Assembly (NCBI GenBank): GCA_002007465.1
Contig: LNAC01000109.1
Location: 4,074,432 to 4,138,431 of the forward strand
Origin: Ailurus styani
Taxonomy: Eukaryota > Chordata > Mammalia > Carnivora > Ailuridae
Length of the DNA: 64,000 bases
Direction: 5' to 3'
Part shown: positions 22,205-33,965 of the stretch, in pieces
Position numbering within the stretch: position 1 is the first letter of the stretch
How the letters are laid out: each line of letters opens with the position of its first letter
Made by a program: the position numbers and the translations under genes
Notes under the pieces: model-generated
What the model saw: the letters and a program-made list of their open reading frames with translations, nothing else
What the model was told of the DNA's origin: nothing
Databases searched by the model: none

Positions 22205-22560
22205 TTTTTCGTCAAGGAGACAATGAGGTGGTAAAGCAATTAAAAATGTTTATTTGGGATGTTGGGGATTGCAATCCAGCAGAGACATTGAGAACTGAAA
22301 TTGACAAGCACTCTAAATTGGAGGGGAGTGCAGGCTGATAAAGGCAAAAACCACAGGGTTACAGGGCTTCATGAGTTATGTAGTAGGAATTATGATTGGT
22401 GCTGGCAGAGTTGAACTGACCTTCTAATACATGATTGGCTGTTTAGCTAACATGTGTCCCATTTTATCTATTTCAGCCCAAAGTAGAAGGATGTGTTCCA
22501 GGAGGCTGCGAGGTGTAATTGATAAAAGTCCAAAGTCCATGGTGTTCCGAGATTTGAAAC
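22205..22560 (-). mobile_element. Probable solo LTR (retroviral type), antisense
   Basis: Read on the minus strand, the sequence has GCCAATCATAATTCC, then CTTTATCAGCCTGC, CTGCTGGATTGCAATCC and CCAAATAAACATTT (poly-A signal). That is the order of R and U5 in ERV1-like LTRs. No viral coding region follows. The left limit is set by the SINE end and the right limit is approximate. Confidence 0.45.
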
Positions 22561-22879
22561 AACAGTCTCCTTCCTCAGCGTCTCCACACGCTATCCTGGA
22601 CAGCTCACAGCAATGCTTACCTCAGTTCACAAAACCCTTTCACGCCTTCTATAAGGTAGGTACAGTGATTATTTTCATTGTTTTTTGGTGGAGAGACAGG
22701 CGGCTTACGAAATTCATCCAAAAAGGTATGTGGTTTATATATTTAAGAGCTAAGGTGTCACCACAGAAATTTGGTTCTAAACTTCCTTGATATTCAGCCT
22801 TCAAAGGGAATTATTATTAAAGATATTAACCATTTGAGTGTGTTCTAGTTACATCTGGATTCTTTTTATCTGCCCACAA

Positions 22880-23280
22880 ATTATTTTTATTTATGTAACC
22901 AAATCTATTAGTGGTTTCCTTTCTGTTTTGTGCTTTTGGTATCATAGGCAGTCGTCTTTTCTCCTAGTACAATTTGCAATGCCATTTTTTTCACATTTGT
23001 TTCATACATGAATGCTTTTCTTTTATTCTGTTCTATTAATCTGCCTATTTCTTTACTGGTGCCTTTTTTTTTTTGGTAGTTTGAAATACATTTTAACACT
23101 GATAAATTGTATAAAGAAAACTTCTTGGCCAGTCTTCTTTCCTTTTGTGCAGTTCTGCCAGTATCTTCAGACATTTCTAAATATTCCTTGTATTTATTTT
23201 TAAGTCCTTAAATTTGTTTATTATTGTTTTGAAGTCAATCTTTTCTTTTCCATTACATTTTCTTATTGGTCTCATTCCAG
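22880..23280 (-). mobile_element. Old L1 fragment
   Basis: T-rich sequence such as TTATTCTGTTCTATTAATCTGCC and TTACTGGTGCC resembles antisense L1 ORF2. That element normally reads TCCATTGATCTAT...CCAGTACCA here. It is strongly decayed. Confidence 0.5.
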
Positions 23281-23329
23281 TACTTTGGCGGGGGGTGGGG
23301 GAGGGGCTGATCTCCCCCATACGATTTAG

Positions 23330-23805
23330 CGGGAGCTGCCATGTTTTAATACACCCCACTGTCCAGTTGACTGGATGAGAGGTGGGCGTCCCCCACCTGG
23401 CAAGGATAGCCAGTGTCTTTTCCCCTATCTTGAAACTTGGGATCTAGAGAGTAAGTCTCTTTTGATAATAAGTCCCGCCTCCTGGGACTCTCATGGGAGG
23501 TGAGATATGGGAGTTGGGAATGCCGCGTTTCAAATCAAGTGAAGGAACCCATGTTCCAAGGCAAGATATGGAGTTTTGGTACACAGATCACAGCAAATAA
23601 GAGGTAGAGAGAGACCATCCAGGCTAGGAGACTAGAGGCCTGGAGCTCTTAGCCATCCTTGACTTTCCCTGACAACTCATTGGACCAAAGGACCAAAGCT
23701 CACCCTGGCTACAAATTATCCTTCCAGTAAATTCTTTCACCTGACTTTGTCCAGACTGATTTCAGTCATTTGTGACCGAAACAATCCTGAATGATATACT
23801 GGTTA
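23330..23805 (+). mobile_element. Probable ERVL-type LTR
   Basis: The stretch is GC-richer than the flanking L1 sequence. It ends CCAGTAAATTCTTTCACCTGAC...GACTGATTTCAGTCATTTGTGACCG...CAATCCTGAATGATA, the kind of 3' end seen in MER21-like ERVL LTRs. Its left boundary is unclear. Confidence 0.4.
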
Positions 23806-24696
23806 TTACAGGAATGTAAATTGGCTATAGATTTTCACGGGCTTCTGGTAAAGCGATCAAACCAAAATGATGTGTTATATTCAAATTTTTTCATGTGGGT
23901 TTTTGGGTTTCCATGAATTAATGCATTTTATTTGTGAATAATGATAATGTTCTATAATTCTAACATATATACATATACCTGTGTATTTACATATAAATAT
24001 ATGCATGTACATACACTGACATATTTCTTTCTGATTGTATTTACAAAGACTTCTGAGTTGACTTTGACTAACAGGACTTCTGACATCATGCTATTGATTT
24101 TAATAGAAGGTCTCTAGACTCCCAGAATTAAGAGTGATATTTGCAGTTGGTTTCAGATAGATATAATGTAGTCAATTAATTGAATATTCTTCTAGCTTTA
24201 TGCTACAAAAAGCCAAGCTTTTAGAGAAGTTAGCAACATATTTTTCCATTAAGAAAATCTTTTTAGCAACTAAAAGTATTATTATATGTTTAGAAAATCT
24301 CCTTTAATCCATTAATATAGTTAATTATATTCATAGATTTTTCTAAGGATTCATTTTTGCAATTCTGGAGAAAGACTATAGTGCTTTTCATTGTGTGTGA
24401 TTTATTTACTATGTGGCTAGGTTTGCTTCTCATATTTCCCTTACCAGTTTCCCTCTATATTCATAACTAAAAATTTGTTGAAAAATTAAGGCAATATTTT
24501 TCAGATTTTGGGATCTAGATTATGCTAGCTTTCTAGCGTATTAACATGCCACATGAACTGTCTCTTGATGTTGGCTAGAATTCACGGTGAACTTCCTCAG
24601 TCCAGCATCATATGAGGATTCTTAAATATCATGAAAAAAAAATTTTTTGGTAGCTATTTCTATTTTCAAACTTGTGTCATTTTGGAACTTTAATGG

Positions 24697-24818
24697 GTTT
24701 TTTTTAAAAATTTAGATTTTACTTTTAAGTAATCTCTACTCCCAGTGTGGGGCTCGAACTCATGAAACCCCGAGATCCAGTGTCACATATTCTACCATCT
24801 CAGCCAGTCAGATCCCCC
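24697..24818 (-). mobile_element. Old short-type Can-SINE
   Basis: TTTTAAGTAATCTCTACTCCCAGTGTGGGGCTCGAACTC is followed by a decayed CTCAGCCAGTCAGATCCCCC end. It is the short early subfamily, about 120 bases. Confidence 0.85.
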
Positions 24819-24958
24819 AAATCTTTAGTTTTTGATGGAAGATATTTATTTCATTGAAATTATCACATTTAGTAGAAATACATACATAGCAACTTATATT
24901 TTTTCTGTATCTGTGGCTTCAAGCCTCTTTCTCACATATAATTTTATTTTTGATTCTC

Positions 24959-25075
24959 TTTTTTTTTCTTTAAAGATTTTTTTTTAAGTCATCTCTACAC
25001 CTATTGTGGGGCTTGTACTCACAAACTTGAGATCAAGAGTTTCATGCTTTAATGACTGAGCCAGCCAAATGCCCC
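24959..25075 (-). mobile_element. Old short-type Can-SINE
   Basis: TTTTAAGTCATCTCTACACCTATTGTGGGGCTTG leads to AATGACTGAGCCAGCCAAATGCCCC. It belongs to the same early class as the copy 260 bases to its left. Confidence 0.86.
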
Positions 25076-25355
25076 TTATTGTAGAGTCTTAATTTCACTA
25101 GAGCTGTGTTCATTTTATGACCAGATCAGTAACTCAGCTCTTAGATTTATTAACCTATCCAGCTTTTATTTCTAATTCATGCATTTTACTTTTATTTTTA
25201 TTACTAACTACCTAGTACTTATTTGTATTTTGTTTCCTTTTATTAATTTCTTTTGTTTTATGCCTAGGTCATATATTTTCCATCTGTCTAGTTTATAATA
25301 ATATAATTTAAAGGTTTGAGTTTTCCCTGGAATTTGACTTTGTTTATGCCACCAA

Positions 25356-25551
25356 TTTTTTTTTAAATATTTTATTTGTTTATTTGACAAAGAGAGAGAC
25401 AGTGAGAAAGGGAACACAAGCAGGCAGAGGCAGAGGGAGAAGCAGGCTCCCTGCTGAGCAGGGAGCCCGATGTGGGGCTCAATCCCAGGACCCTGGGATC
25501 ATGACCTGAGTTGAAGACAGACGCTTAACAACTGAGCCACCCAGGTGCCCC
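25356..25551 (-). mobile_element. Can-SINE
   Basis: It has a T-rich tail, then GAACACAAGCAGGCAGAGGCAGAGGG, then a core ending TTAACAACTGAGCCACCCAGGTGCCCC. A clear target-site duplication was not found. Confidence 0.93.
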
Positions 25552-25960
25552 TGCTCTCATATGTTTTGATGTTTAATATTTACATTTTTTTTTAGCTCTT
25601 AACTTCAGTTTTGATCTCCTCTTTAAATTAGGAATTATCACAATTTAAAATGTTAAGTGGTTGAGTTTTTCATTTAAATTTTTGTTTCTGACATCTAGTT
25701 TTATTGTTGTAATGACATGAATTATTTGTTTTGGGGGGTATTTCTTTGCATATTCTTTTGTCTAAAATATGGTTAATAGTGCTAATTAACAAAAACCTGA
25801 ATATCCATCTTTTCATTTAGACTCATGAATTGTATTATTCATGCTTTCTGTATGCTTTTTGGGGGGAGTCACTTAACCTTACAAAGACTTAAGAGAGTTG
25901 AACCAGAATTTTCTACTTCTTTTTTTGTTTTTGTTAGTTTTTTCAGGTATTACAAGTAAT

Positions 25961-27425
25961 TTTAACTTTGTATAATTTTCAGTCTATCCCATCCCATCCT
26001 ATCTTATCACATCCACAAATATTCGAATCAGTGGTGACTTCTCTGTCAATTATAAACTTTTTGAGACCATTTGTCAAGTATGATACAAATGTGTCCACTT
26101 GAATTGGCAACAGGTAGTCCATTGGCAATCACAAGTGAGAGTTTCTGTGACAGAGCTTGGATGTGTGGGACATTAGTGGGCTAAGTGTGGTGGGCTCTGT
26201 GGGCAGCTGCTGTGGGCAACTTTTTCCACATGTTTGTCTGTGAAAAGGATCTGAAGCGAGAATGAGGTTGAATGAGGGACAGGTGTTCAGGGTTTTGAAA
26301 TTAAGAAAAAATTTTTCTATGAGAGAATTAAGCACATATAAGTGTTGTTGGGGAAAAAACAGGATAGAATGCAGTGTTGAAATCTGGTGGGAAGGGAGAT
26401 CATGGATAGAACTAAATCTCTGAAGAAAATGATGAAAATGCGGTCCAGATCATAAGTGGAGGGATTAACTTCATGCAGGAGGAGACACATCTCTCCTGTC
26501 CAACTATTAGGAAGTGAACATGACCTTGAGGAATACTGGTAAGCTTGTGGAGGGGATGGCAGGAAAGTTTCCATCTTACTACTTCTGTTTTACTGAAGTA
26601 GAAGGTCAGTTGTCTGTTGAGAACGAGAAGGTGTGTGTAGTATCCATTTTCTATGGTGTGGGGTTTGAGATGGTCACAGAAGGTACATTTGACGCATGAA
26701 ACAGACAAACTCTCACGAGTGCTGATGCTGAAGACTGGGGAGACATTTCTTGTGGATTTGAGGTCCTACCACTTCATGAGGTTATATGATTTCTTTCACT
26801 GTTCCTTAAGAGTGTAGAAGTAGGAACAAGAAGTGCAAAGGTAAGCTAATCCATGGTGTGACTTTGGCTGGGCTGATATAACAGAGTAACAACACAAGGG
26901 AGTTGGAGATTTTTCTGTGGGTGGCCGAATGAGAGAGAGAGAGGAGGGATACAGAAGGAAAAACCAGGAATGGACTAAAAATAAACAGATGTGGAAAAGG
27001 TCCAGGAATTTCATTCATAATGAGGTCGAATAACATGTCCTGAGTAATGGGGGGAAAAAAACCACAAAACATTCTGAGAGAAAATGGAGAGGTTGGGTTG
27101 AGAAAATAATTTGGGGGGCAAGGACATGACAATATAGACATGAGTGCATTGGAAAGGAGAGATGAGCCAAGTGTCTTTCATTTTTTATAGTGATTAAGGA
27201 TAATTAGGGCTGTGTGAGATTATGTTATTAAGTTGTCTGCAAACAGTTGTTGTTGACTGTCTTTGTTGTTGTTCTCTATGATAAAAGGCCTGACTGTATA
27301 GTCTTTGAAATAACAAATTCCCAACACTTACCCAAGAAGAGATAGAGAATTCAGAAAGATGTACAGAAGTTAAAGAAATGCAATTTGGGACAAGAACTTC
27401 CCACAAAGAAAACTTCAGTTCTGAT
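25961..27425. other. DNA without an assignable feature
   Basis: A short CCCATCCCATCCTATC run lies near 25986. The part from 26380 to 27150 has the texture of an old decayed repeat but I cannot name a family. Open frames here lack coding character. Confidence 0.4.
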
Positions 27426-27429
27426 TTGT

Positions 27430-27835
27430 TTGGTGAATTACACAGATATTTTAGAAAGAAAGAATACCAATCTCACACAAACTCTTTCAGAAGACAGCTG
27501 ATTCCACAAGGCCTTTACTACTATGATGAAAAAATCAGAAAAGTATTATAAGGAAATGAAGCTGCAGATGATTATCTCTTGAAAAATAGATGAAAAAATT
27601 CTCACAAAGTTTTAGACCTTGAATGCACCCAATCTCATCTAATTTTGGAAGCAAAGTAGGGTCGGACCTGGTTAGTATTTGGATGGGAAAATCAAATCCA
27701 ATAGTCTGTGAAAAGAAAAGTATGTCGTGACCAACAGATACTTATCCTGAGAATGCAAGGTTGGTTTAACATCTGAAAATCAATCAATATAATTCAATAT
27801 ATTAAGCCAAAAGAGACCATCATGGTTTTTCTCAT
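27430..27835 (+). mobile_element. L1 ORF2 fragment with a 5S rRNA insert
   Basis: The left part (27430-27614) follows the L1 reverse-transcriptase coding order, with AATACCAATCTCACACAAACTCTTTC and GATGAAAAAATTCTCACAAAG. The right part (27690-27835) has GTGACCAACAGATACTTATCC, GAATGCAAGGTTGGTTTAACAT and AATCAATCAATATAATTC. Together they read as one stretch of ORF2 with a 5S-like block in the middle. Confidence 0.78.
27616..27689 (+). pseudogene. 5S rRNA pseudogene (internal fragment)
   Basis: The segment ACCTTGAATGCACCCAATCT...GGATGGGA aligns without gaps to roughly nucleotides 16-90 of vertebrate 5S rRNA, from memory of that sequence. The internal promoter is largely kept: an A-box-like AGCAAAGTAGGGTCG, an intermediate element GACCTGG and a C-box-like AGTATTTGGATGGGA. 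The first 15 and last 30 or so bases of 5S are absent and several CpG sites have become TG or CA. It lies in sense within an L1 ORF2 fragment, with no poly-A tail or clear target-site duplication. It is a dead copy. Confidence 0.85.
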
Positions 27836-28992
27836 GTAGAACTTGAGCATATGTTTTTTAGATTTATACTGAAGTATTTTATTTTATGGGGTATTAATAT
27901 AAATGTAATATGTTTTTAATTTTATGTTCTGCTTGTTAATTGTCAGTATATAGGAAAGTAACTGGCTTTTGTATATTACCCCTGTATCTACACTTGGTAT
28001 AATTGCTTATTATTTACATTTTTTGTCCATTCTTTTGGTTCTTTACATAGATGATTATTCATTTGTGAACAAAAATAGTTTTATTTCTTCCTTTTGATTC
28101 AGTATATTTTTAATTTCCTTTTCTTGTCTGATTGCATTAGCTTCCTCACTAATTAGCTTTCTAGTACTGTGGTTGACAGAGTGGTAAGAGGGGGCATCCT
28201 TGCTTTGTTCCCGATCTTAGTGAGAAAGCTGTTTTCCACCATTAAGTGTGATATTAGTGGTAGGATTTTTGTGGATATTCTTTATCCCATTGAGAGGGTT
28301 TTCTTACATTTCTAGTGTGCTGAGAGTTTTTACCGTGAATAGGTATTGGGTCCTGTCAGCTGCTTTTTCTGCATCTATTGATATGATCATGTGATTTTTT
28401 TCTTCTTGAGCATCTTGATTACATTAACTGAGTTTCAAAGGTAGAATCAGTCTTACATATGCGGGGTAAATCCCACTTGCTTGTTGTGAATAATTCTTTT
28501 TATATTTGTTGGATTTTATTTGCCAGTATTTTGTGGAGGATTTTAGTATCTCTGTTCATGAGAGATATTGCTCTTACTGATTTGCATCTCGCTCGATGTA
28601 TTCTTTTCTGATAGAGGGGTTTTGAAGTCTCCAGCTGATATGTGCATTCAGTGGCTTCATAGTGGATTCATCTTTTCTTGCAATTCTGTTAGTTTTTTGC
28701 ATCATGTATTTTGACACTCTGTCAAATTAACAAACAATGAAGGATTGTTATGATTCCTTAGAGAATTGACACTTTTATCCTTATGTAATAGCCCTCTTTA
28801 TTCCTGGTATTTTTCTTGTGCTGAAGTTTGCCTAATCTGAAATTAGTGTAGCTACTCTGGGTTTCTTCTGATTAGTGTTAGCATGGTATATCTTTCTCCA
28901 TCCCTTTACTTTTGATCTCTGTGTCTTTAGATTTAACATGGCTTTCTTGTAGACAATATACAGTTGGGTCTTGTTTTTTCATCTACTCTGAC

Positions 28993-29165
28993 TTTTTTTT
29001 TTTAAAGATTTTGTTTATTTATTAGAGAGAGACAGAGATAGAGAGAGCAGAGGCAGGGAGATGAGGAGAAGCAGGAAACCTGCGGTGGGGCTCAATCCCA
29101 GGACCCCAGGATCCTGACCTGAGCTGAAGGCAAATGCTTGACTGATGGAGCCACCCAGGCGCCCC
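28993..29165 (-). mobile_element. Can-SINE inserted in L1
   Basis: CATCTACTCTGAC at 28980-28992 and CATCCACTCTGCC at 29166-29178 are the target-site duplication, taken from the L1 target. The middle is shortened (GCAGGAAACCTGCGGTGGGGC). Confidence 0.93.
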
Positions 29166-29455
29166 CATCCACTCTGCCTTTTAATTTGTATTTTAATTGG
29201 TGTACTTAGACCATAAGAATTTAAAATGATTTGTGATCTCATTGGATTCATATCTACCATAGTTGTTACTATTTTCTATTCATTGACCTTGTTTTTTTCC
29301 CCTACTTTTGTCTTCTTTCCTGCCTTTTGTGGGTTTAGTGGAACATTCATAAGGTTCTACTTTCTCTCCTTTTTTGGCTTATCAGTTACACTTTCTACAA
29401 AGCTTGTTTTAATGTCGAGTTGACAATATACATTTACAACTAATCCAAGTCCACT

Positions 29456-29627
29456 TTTTTTTAATGATTTATTTATTTGAGAGAGAGAGAGAGAAAGGGA
29501 GAATCCTAAGCAAACTCCCTGCTGAGCATGGAGCCTGACATGGGGCCCGATCCCACAACCCCAAGATCATGACCACAGCTAAAATCAAGAGTTGGGTGCT
29601 TAACCAACTGAGCTACCCAGGGACCCC
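29456..29627 (-). mobile_element. Can-SINE, older subfamily, inserted in L1
   Basis: The AAAATCAAGAGTTGGGTGCTTAACC signature marks an older subfamily. ATCCAAGTCCACTT before it (29442-29455) and TCCATGTCCACTT after it are the duplicated target. The GA-rich part is short. Confidence 0.92.
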
Positions 29628-31028
29628 TCCATGTCCACTTTAAAATAATATTATACCTCTTTGTGAATAGTTGAAGTACCATATAGTCACAAAATGTTCC
29701 TAATTCCTTCTTTCTGTCCCTTATATCACTGCTGTCATTATATTTTCTTATACATAAGATAGAATCATTAACTATGTTGTTGATATTGTTATTTTGAACA
29801 AACAACAAACTATTACCTGTTAGGTAATCTAAGAATAAGAAAAACAGAAGTTTTTTTCCCTCCTACACTTATTCCTTTTCCAGTGCTCGCTCTTTATCTT
29901 TGAAGATCTGACTTTCTGACCTACATTATTTTCCTTCTTTCTGAAGAACTTCTTGTTACATTTTATGCGAGGCAGGTTTCCTGGTGACCAATACCCTCAA
30001 TTTTTGCCTGTCTGAATAAGTCTTTATTTCCCCTTCGCTTTTGAAAGGTAATTTTGTAGCATACAGAATTCAAGGTTGGTGGGTTTTTTTCTCAACACTA
30101 AATATTTCATTCCACTCCTTTCTTGCTCGCATGGTTTCTGAGAAGAAGTCAGATGTAATTCTTATATTTGTTCCTGTTTGAATAAAGTGGTTTGTATGTT
30201 TGTTCATTTGTTTTTAACTGTGGCTTCTTTAGGACTTTATCTGATTTTTTTGCTGTTTAAATATGATATGCCTGGGTGTAGTTTTTTATTATTTTTTATT
30301 TTTTTGACATTTATCTTGCTTGGTGTTCTCTTAGTTTCCTGGATCTATGGTCTGGTGTTGACATTAATTTGGGGGAATTTCGAGACATTTTTGCTTCATA
30401 TATTGCTTCTGTACCATCCTCTCTTTCTTTTCCTTCTGATATTCCCATCACGTATATGTTATACCTTTTTGCAGCTGTCCCACAGTTCTTGGACATTATT
30501 GAGCTGTGTTTTTTTACATTTTGGTGTGCCTAGTTTTTTTCTTGATAGCTGGACATGGTGTGTTGGCTAGGCAACACTATGGCAAATAGGCCTTTAGTGA
30601 TATGGTGGTGTGGTGCAGGGAGGGGAAACCTTCCATAGTTCTGTGATTAGTCTTCAGCTCTGCAGTGAGCTTGTGTCCCTGTCCTGTGACTTTCATCAGT
30701 GCTTTTCACTTTTGTTTTTTTCCCTTTGGGTGAGACAGAATGGCCAAAGTGGGCTGGAATTGGGTATTTCCCTTTTTGTACATGGAAGGCTGGAGAGAGG
30801 TGGAATTGGATGTATTCCTTCCTCCTGGCCAGTTAGGCTCTGGAAAAAACCTCAATAGTCAAGGCTCTGGGAAGACAGTTTGTCTTGAACGCAACCTTTG
30901 GTAGGAAGAACAAAATGTTCTGCAGTGTTTAAAAATGGTTACTTTCTCCCTTTTTTCTCTGATCTTCCTTGTAAGATGATGAACCCCATGAGGCTCCTAA
31001 AGGTAATACTTAGAAAAGGGGGGGGGGC

Positions 31029-31237
31029 ATCACCTGGGTGGCTCAGTTGGTTAAGCATCTGTCTTCGACTCAGGTCATGATCTCACGGTTCTGGGATCAA
31101 GCCCTGTGTCAGGTTCTGTACTCAGGGGGGAGCCTATTTGAGTATTCTCTCTCTCTCCCTCTGCCCTTTCCCCCCCACTTGCTCATGCTCTCTCTCTTTC
31201 TCTAAAATAAATCAATGAATCTTTAAAAAAAATAAAT
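31029..31237 (+). mobile_element. Can-SINE
   Basis: CACCTGGGTGGCTCAGTTGG, then GGTCATGATCTCACGG, a CT-rich part and a TAAAATAAATCAATGAATC tail. A G10 run lies just before it at 31018-31027. Confidence 0.93.
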
Positions 31238-31325
31238 AGATGTAGCTATAAATGTATATATGTACAGATACATATGTGTATGTGTGTATATATCCATATA
31301 TATACATATTAATGCATATATTTTT
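31238..31325. repeat. AT-rich simple repeat at the SINE tail
   Basis: Irregular TATA, TGTATG and ACATA units continue from the SINE tail. They probably grew from the tail by slippage. Confidence 0.75.
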
Positions 31326-32990
31326 GGATTAATTTTTTCCTCTTTTGACTCTAAAGCATTAAGTATTAAATGTTTATTCTGGAGTTATGGTTACAGTTAA
31401 TAGCAAGTAATTGCTCAAGCAAGATGGACATATTGCAATTTTGATAAATAATTATTAACCATGAAAACTAAAATTTTCTGACCTAAAAATGTGTCCATCC
31501 AATCATTCGTCATTTACCTTCTTAATTTCTAGGGGGCACAACAAAATACCTTTACTGAGACTGACCAAACGATACAAATTTTACTTGCAACACTTACAGT
31601 CGCCTTTGGTGAAAGCTAAAATTAGATGGGGCTGAACTGAGACAACCTTATGAAATTTGGAATCTCACATTTTCCTATTTCCCCCGTCTAGGCCGTGAAC
31701 AGTGAATGATTTGTTTATTTCAAAATTCAAAATTTAACTTTTCACGTTAGGTCAAAATACCTTTATAAATGACAGACTCTTGAGAACGTATGCACACACA
31801 CACAGATATTCTCAAGTTCATTTCACGGTTGAAAACAATTTGACAGAATTGAAATAATATGTACAATTTGAGAAGGTGGAAGTACTTCAGATGTTTTCTA
31901 AACAGGGTGTCCAATGGCATTTTGGTATACTTCGTTCATGCACCCTTTCGTTAGAAGATGTTCTCTGTGCGAGGGAGGGGTTTAATTGACTTGTAGAAAT
32001 AAAGTACAAAGAAAGAGGAGTTGGGGTCCCTGTAAGTTAACAGGTGGAGCGCTTGTCCCAGCGTAGTCATGGTTGTGCTGAAATGCTATGTTATATTCTA
32101 GTGGCGCTAATACAAACCCGAGAGGCACGTTGTGCAAGTGAAGGCACAAGCAGGTATTACAGAACACGGTGGCCAGAAGATCTGCCCACAAGTAAAGCAC
32201 AAACACGGATTTACAGCAGCCTCTTGACGAAAGTGAATGAAATGATTTCTCCCATGAACCTGAGCAAATAATCAAGACAAGATAAAATTTTCTCTCTTAC
32301 TTTTGATCTGTTTGCTCCTTTTATTCAAAGCTGTGGCCTCAATCTGCTGAAAGACATGGAGTTTTCCCTTCCTCCCTCTTGAAAAAGTACAAAATAGGCA
32401 CCTGACACTTCGTGTTTCTCCTGAGGGCTGAAGATGCAGGGAGGACGTGCCTGTAACCGACTGGGGTGTTCCTGGTGCATGTGCCGTGTGGGCGTAGCTT
32501 CCAAAGGTTCTAACGGTACGACAGAGGAAGACAGAAGCGTGGATTCTCGCCCTCAGTGTGTGGCCTTTTAAACTAAGTTTCCACTGCCTTCAGCATTTCA
32601 CACGGACAGTCTCTCCACTTTTATCTCACCAGACTCTCCCTAGGAGTGATGTATTCATCGACAACAGAGAATAGAAGAGGTCCAGTCATCAAACAGCAAT
32701 TTTTGACCCTCCCTCCTGCTACCTGATCCACAGTATATCCGAATATAGACTGTCTCCATAAAGGCCAGAGCACATGCTTGGGCTCCAGCAGAGATAGTAT
32801 AAATACGGCAAATAGGACACAACTGAGTTTACTGTGGCTTGGTAAAGAGAAGTTTCTCAGACACCAACATCTTGAATGTCCCTTGGGATGAGTTCCTGCC
32901 CTAGGGCATTGTTGTACTTTAAAATTCGGGGTGGTTGTGACGTACATCTTTTATAAAGTGGGAGAAGATAATACTAAGAAGGAAAGAGAT
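31326..32990. other. Single-copy DNA, 1.7 kb
   Basis: No repeat or coding exon is recognised. The short (CA)n at 31794-31803 is the only simple tract. Confidence 0.45.
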
Positions 32991-32991
32991 A

Positions 32992-33387
32992 GGGGCGCCT
33001 GGGTGGGTCATTCATTAAACATCTGCCTTTGGCTCTGGTCATGATCCCAGGGTCCTGGCATCGAGCCCCACGTTGGGATCCCTGCTCAGCAGGGACCCTG
33101 CTTCTCCCTCTTCCACTCCCCCTGCTTATGTTCTCTCTCTCTCTCTTTCAAATAAATAAATAGAATCATTTTTTAAAAGATTTTATTTATTTGACACAGA
33201 CAGAGAGAGATCACAAGTAGGCAGAGAGGCAGGCAGAGGGAGAGGAGGAAGCAAGCTCAATGCTGAGTGGAGAGCTCAATGCAGGACTCCATCCCAGGAC
33301 CCTGAGATCATGACCTGAACCGAAGGCAGAAGCTTAACCCACTGAACCACCCAGGAGCCCTAAATAAATAAAATCTTTAAAAAAAAT
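32992..33387 (+). mobile_element. Can-SINE split by another Can-SINE
   Basis: The body GGGGCGCCTGGGTGGGTC to CAAATAAATAAATAG lies at 32992-33167. Its tail continues at 33361-33387 (TAAATAAATAAAATCTTTAAA) after a minus-strand SINE. AGAAGGAAAGAGAT at 32978-32991 and AGAAGGAAGATGAT just after the tail are its target-site duplication. Confidence 0.93.
33168..33360 (-). mobile_element. Young Can-SINE nested in the tail of another
   Basis: It carries the young-class AGATCACAAGTAGGCAGAGAGGC body. Its duplicated target is the AAATAAATA-rich tail of the host SINE, seen at 33150-33167 and 33361-33377. It is therefore younger than the element around it. Confidence 0.94.
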
Positions 33388-33497
33388 GAGAAGAAGGAAG
33401 ATGATAGGTCCATTTAGCCCCCTGACACAGCACATTTTTGGGCAGGTCACTTTTAGGAAAGTACCATTTTACAACAAATGCTTCTGTGTACCTAAAT

Positions 33498-33965
33498 CCA
33501 TTCCCTCAGGCTGCTGTAACAAATTTCAATAAGCCTGCTGGCTTACAGCAACTGAAGTACATTCTCTCGCAGTTCTGGAGGGCAGAGTGTGAAATAAATT
33601 TAACTGGGCCCCAAAGCAAGGTGTGCACAAGGCCGAGTTCCCTCCGGAGGCTCTAGGAGAGAATCCACTGCTCTTCCAGCTTCTGGCGTCTTCTGGTGTT
33701 CCTTGTCATGGAGCATCACTCCACTCTCTGCCTCTCTGGTCACACCGCCTCCTCCTCTTGTCCTGTGTCTCTCTGCCTCTGTTTTATAAGGACAGCTGTG
33801 ACTGTATTTAGGGCCATCTAGACAATCCGGGACATCCTCCCCAACTTGGGATCCTCAACTTAATCATACCTGCAAAGACTCTTTTCCTAGATAGGTACCA
33901 TTTACAGGTTCCAGGGATTGGGACCTGGTATCCATGAGAGACATTGTTCAGTTTACTACTATACT
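33498..33965 (-). mobile_element. MLT1-type LTR (MaLR), antisense
   Basis: The antisense landmarks are present in order. GGCTGCTGTAACAAATTTC, TTCTCTCGCAGTTCTGGAGG, GGAGGCTCTAGGAGAGAATCC and CAGGTTCCAGGGATTGGGACC can all be read. It is close to full length for an MLT1 LTR, with no internal region. Confidence 0.78.

Larger units (their letters stand above)
23810..25960 (-). mobile_element. Old L1 (ORF2 antisense) carrying three SINEs
   Basis: Landmarks of antisense L1 ORF2 appear in order. ATATTCATAACTAAAAATTTG, TTTTGGGATCTAGATTATGCTAGC and AGCTCTTAACTTCAGTTTTGATCTCCTC can all be seen. The element is old and full of changes. Can-SINEs interrupt it at 24697, 24959 and 25356. The right end is uncertain. 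Confidence 0.55.
27840..30900 (-). mobile_element. Old L1, long antisense stretch with two SINEs
   Basis: Antisense ORF2 landmarks run in order. Examples are GGGGGCATCCTTGCTTTGTTCC, TGCTTTTTCTGCATCTATTGA, GGCTTTCTTGTAGACAATATACAG and, further right, GCATGGTTTCTGAGAAGAAGTC and ATATGATATGCCTGGGTGTAG. This is a decayed minus-strand L1 of about 2.7 kb after removing the SINEs at 28993 and 29456. The part beyond 30560 is less certain. Confidence 0.7.
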
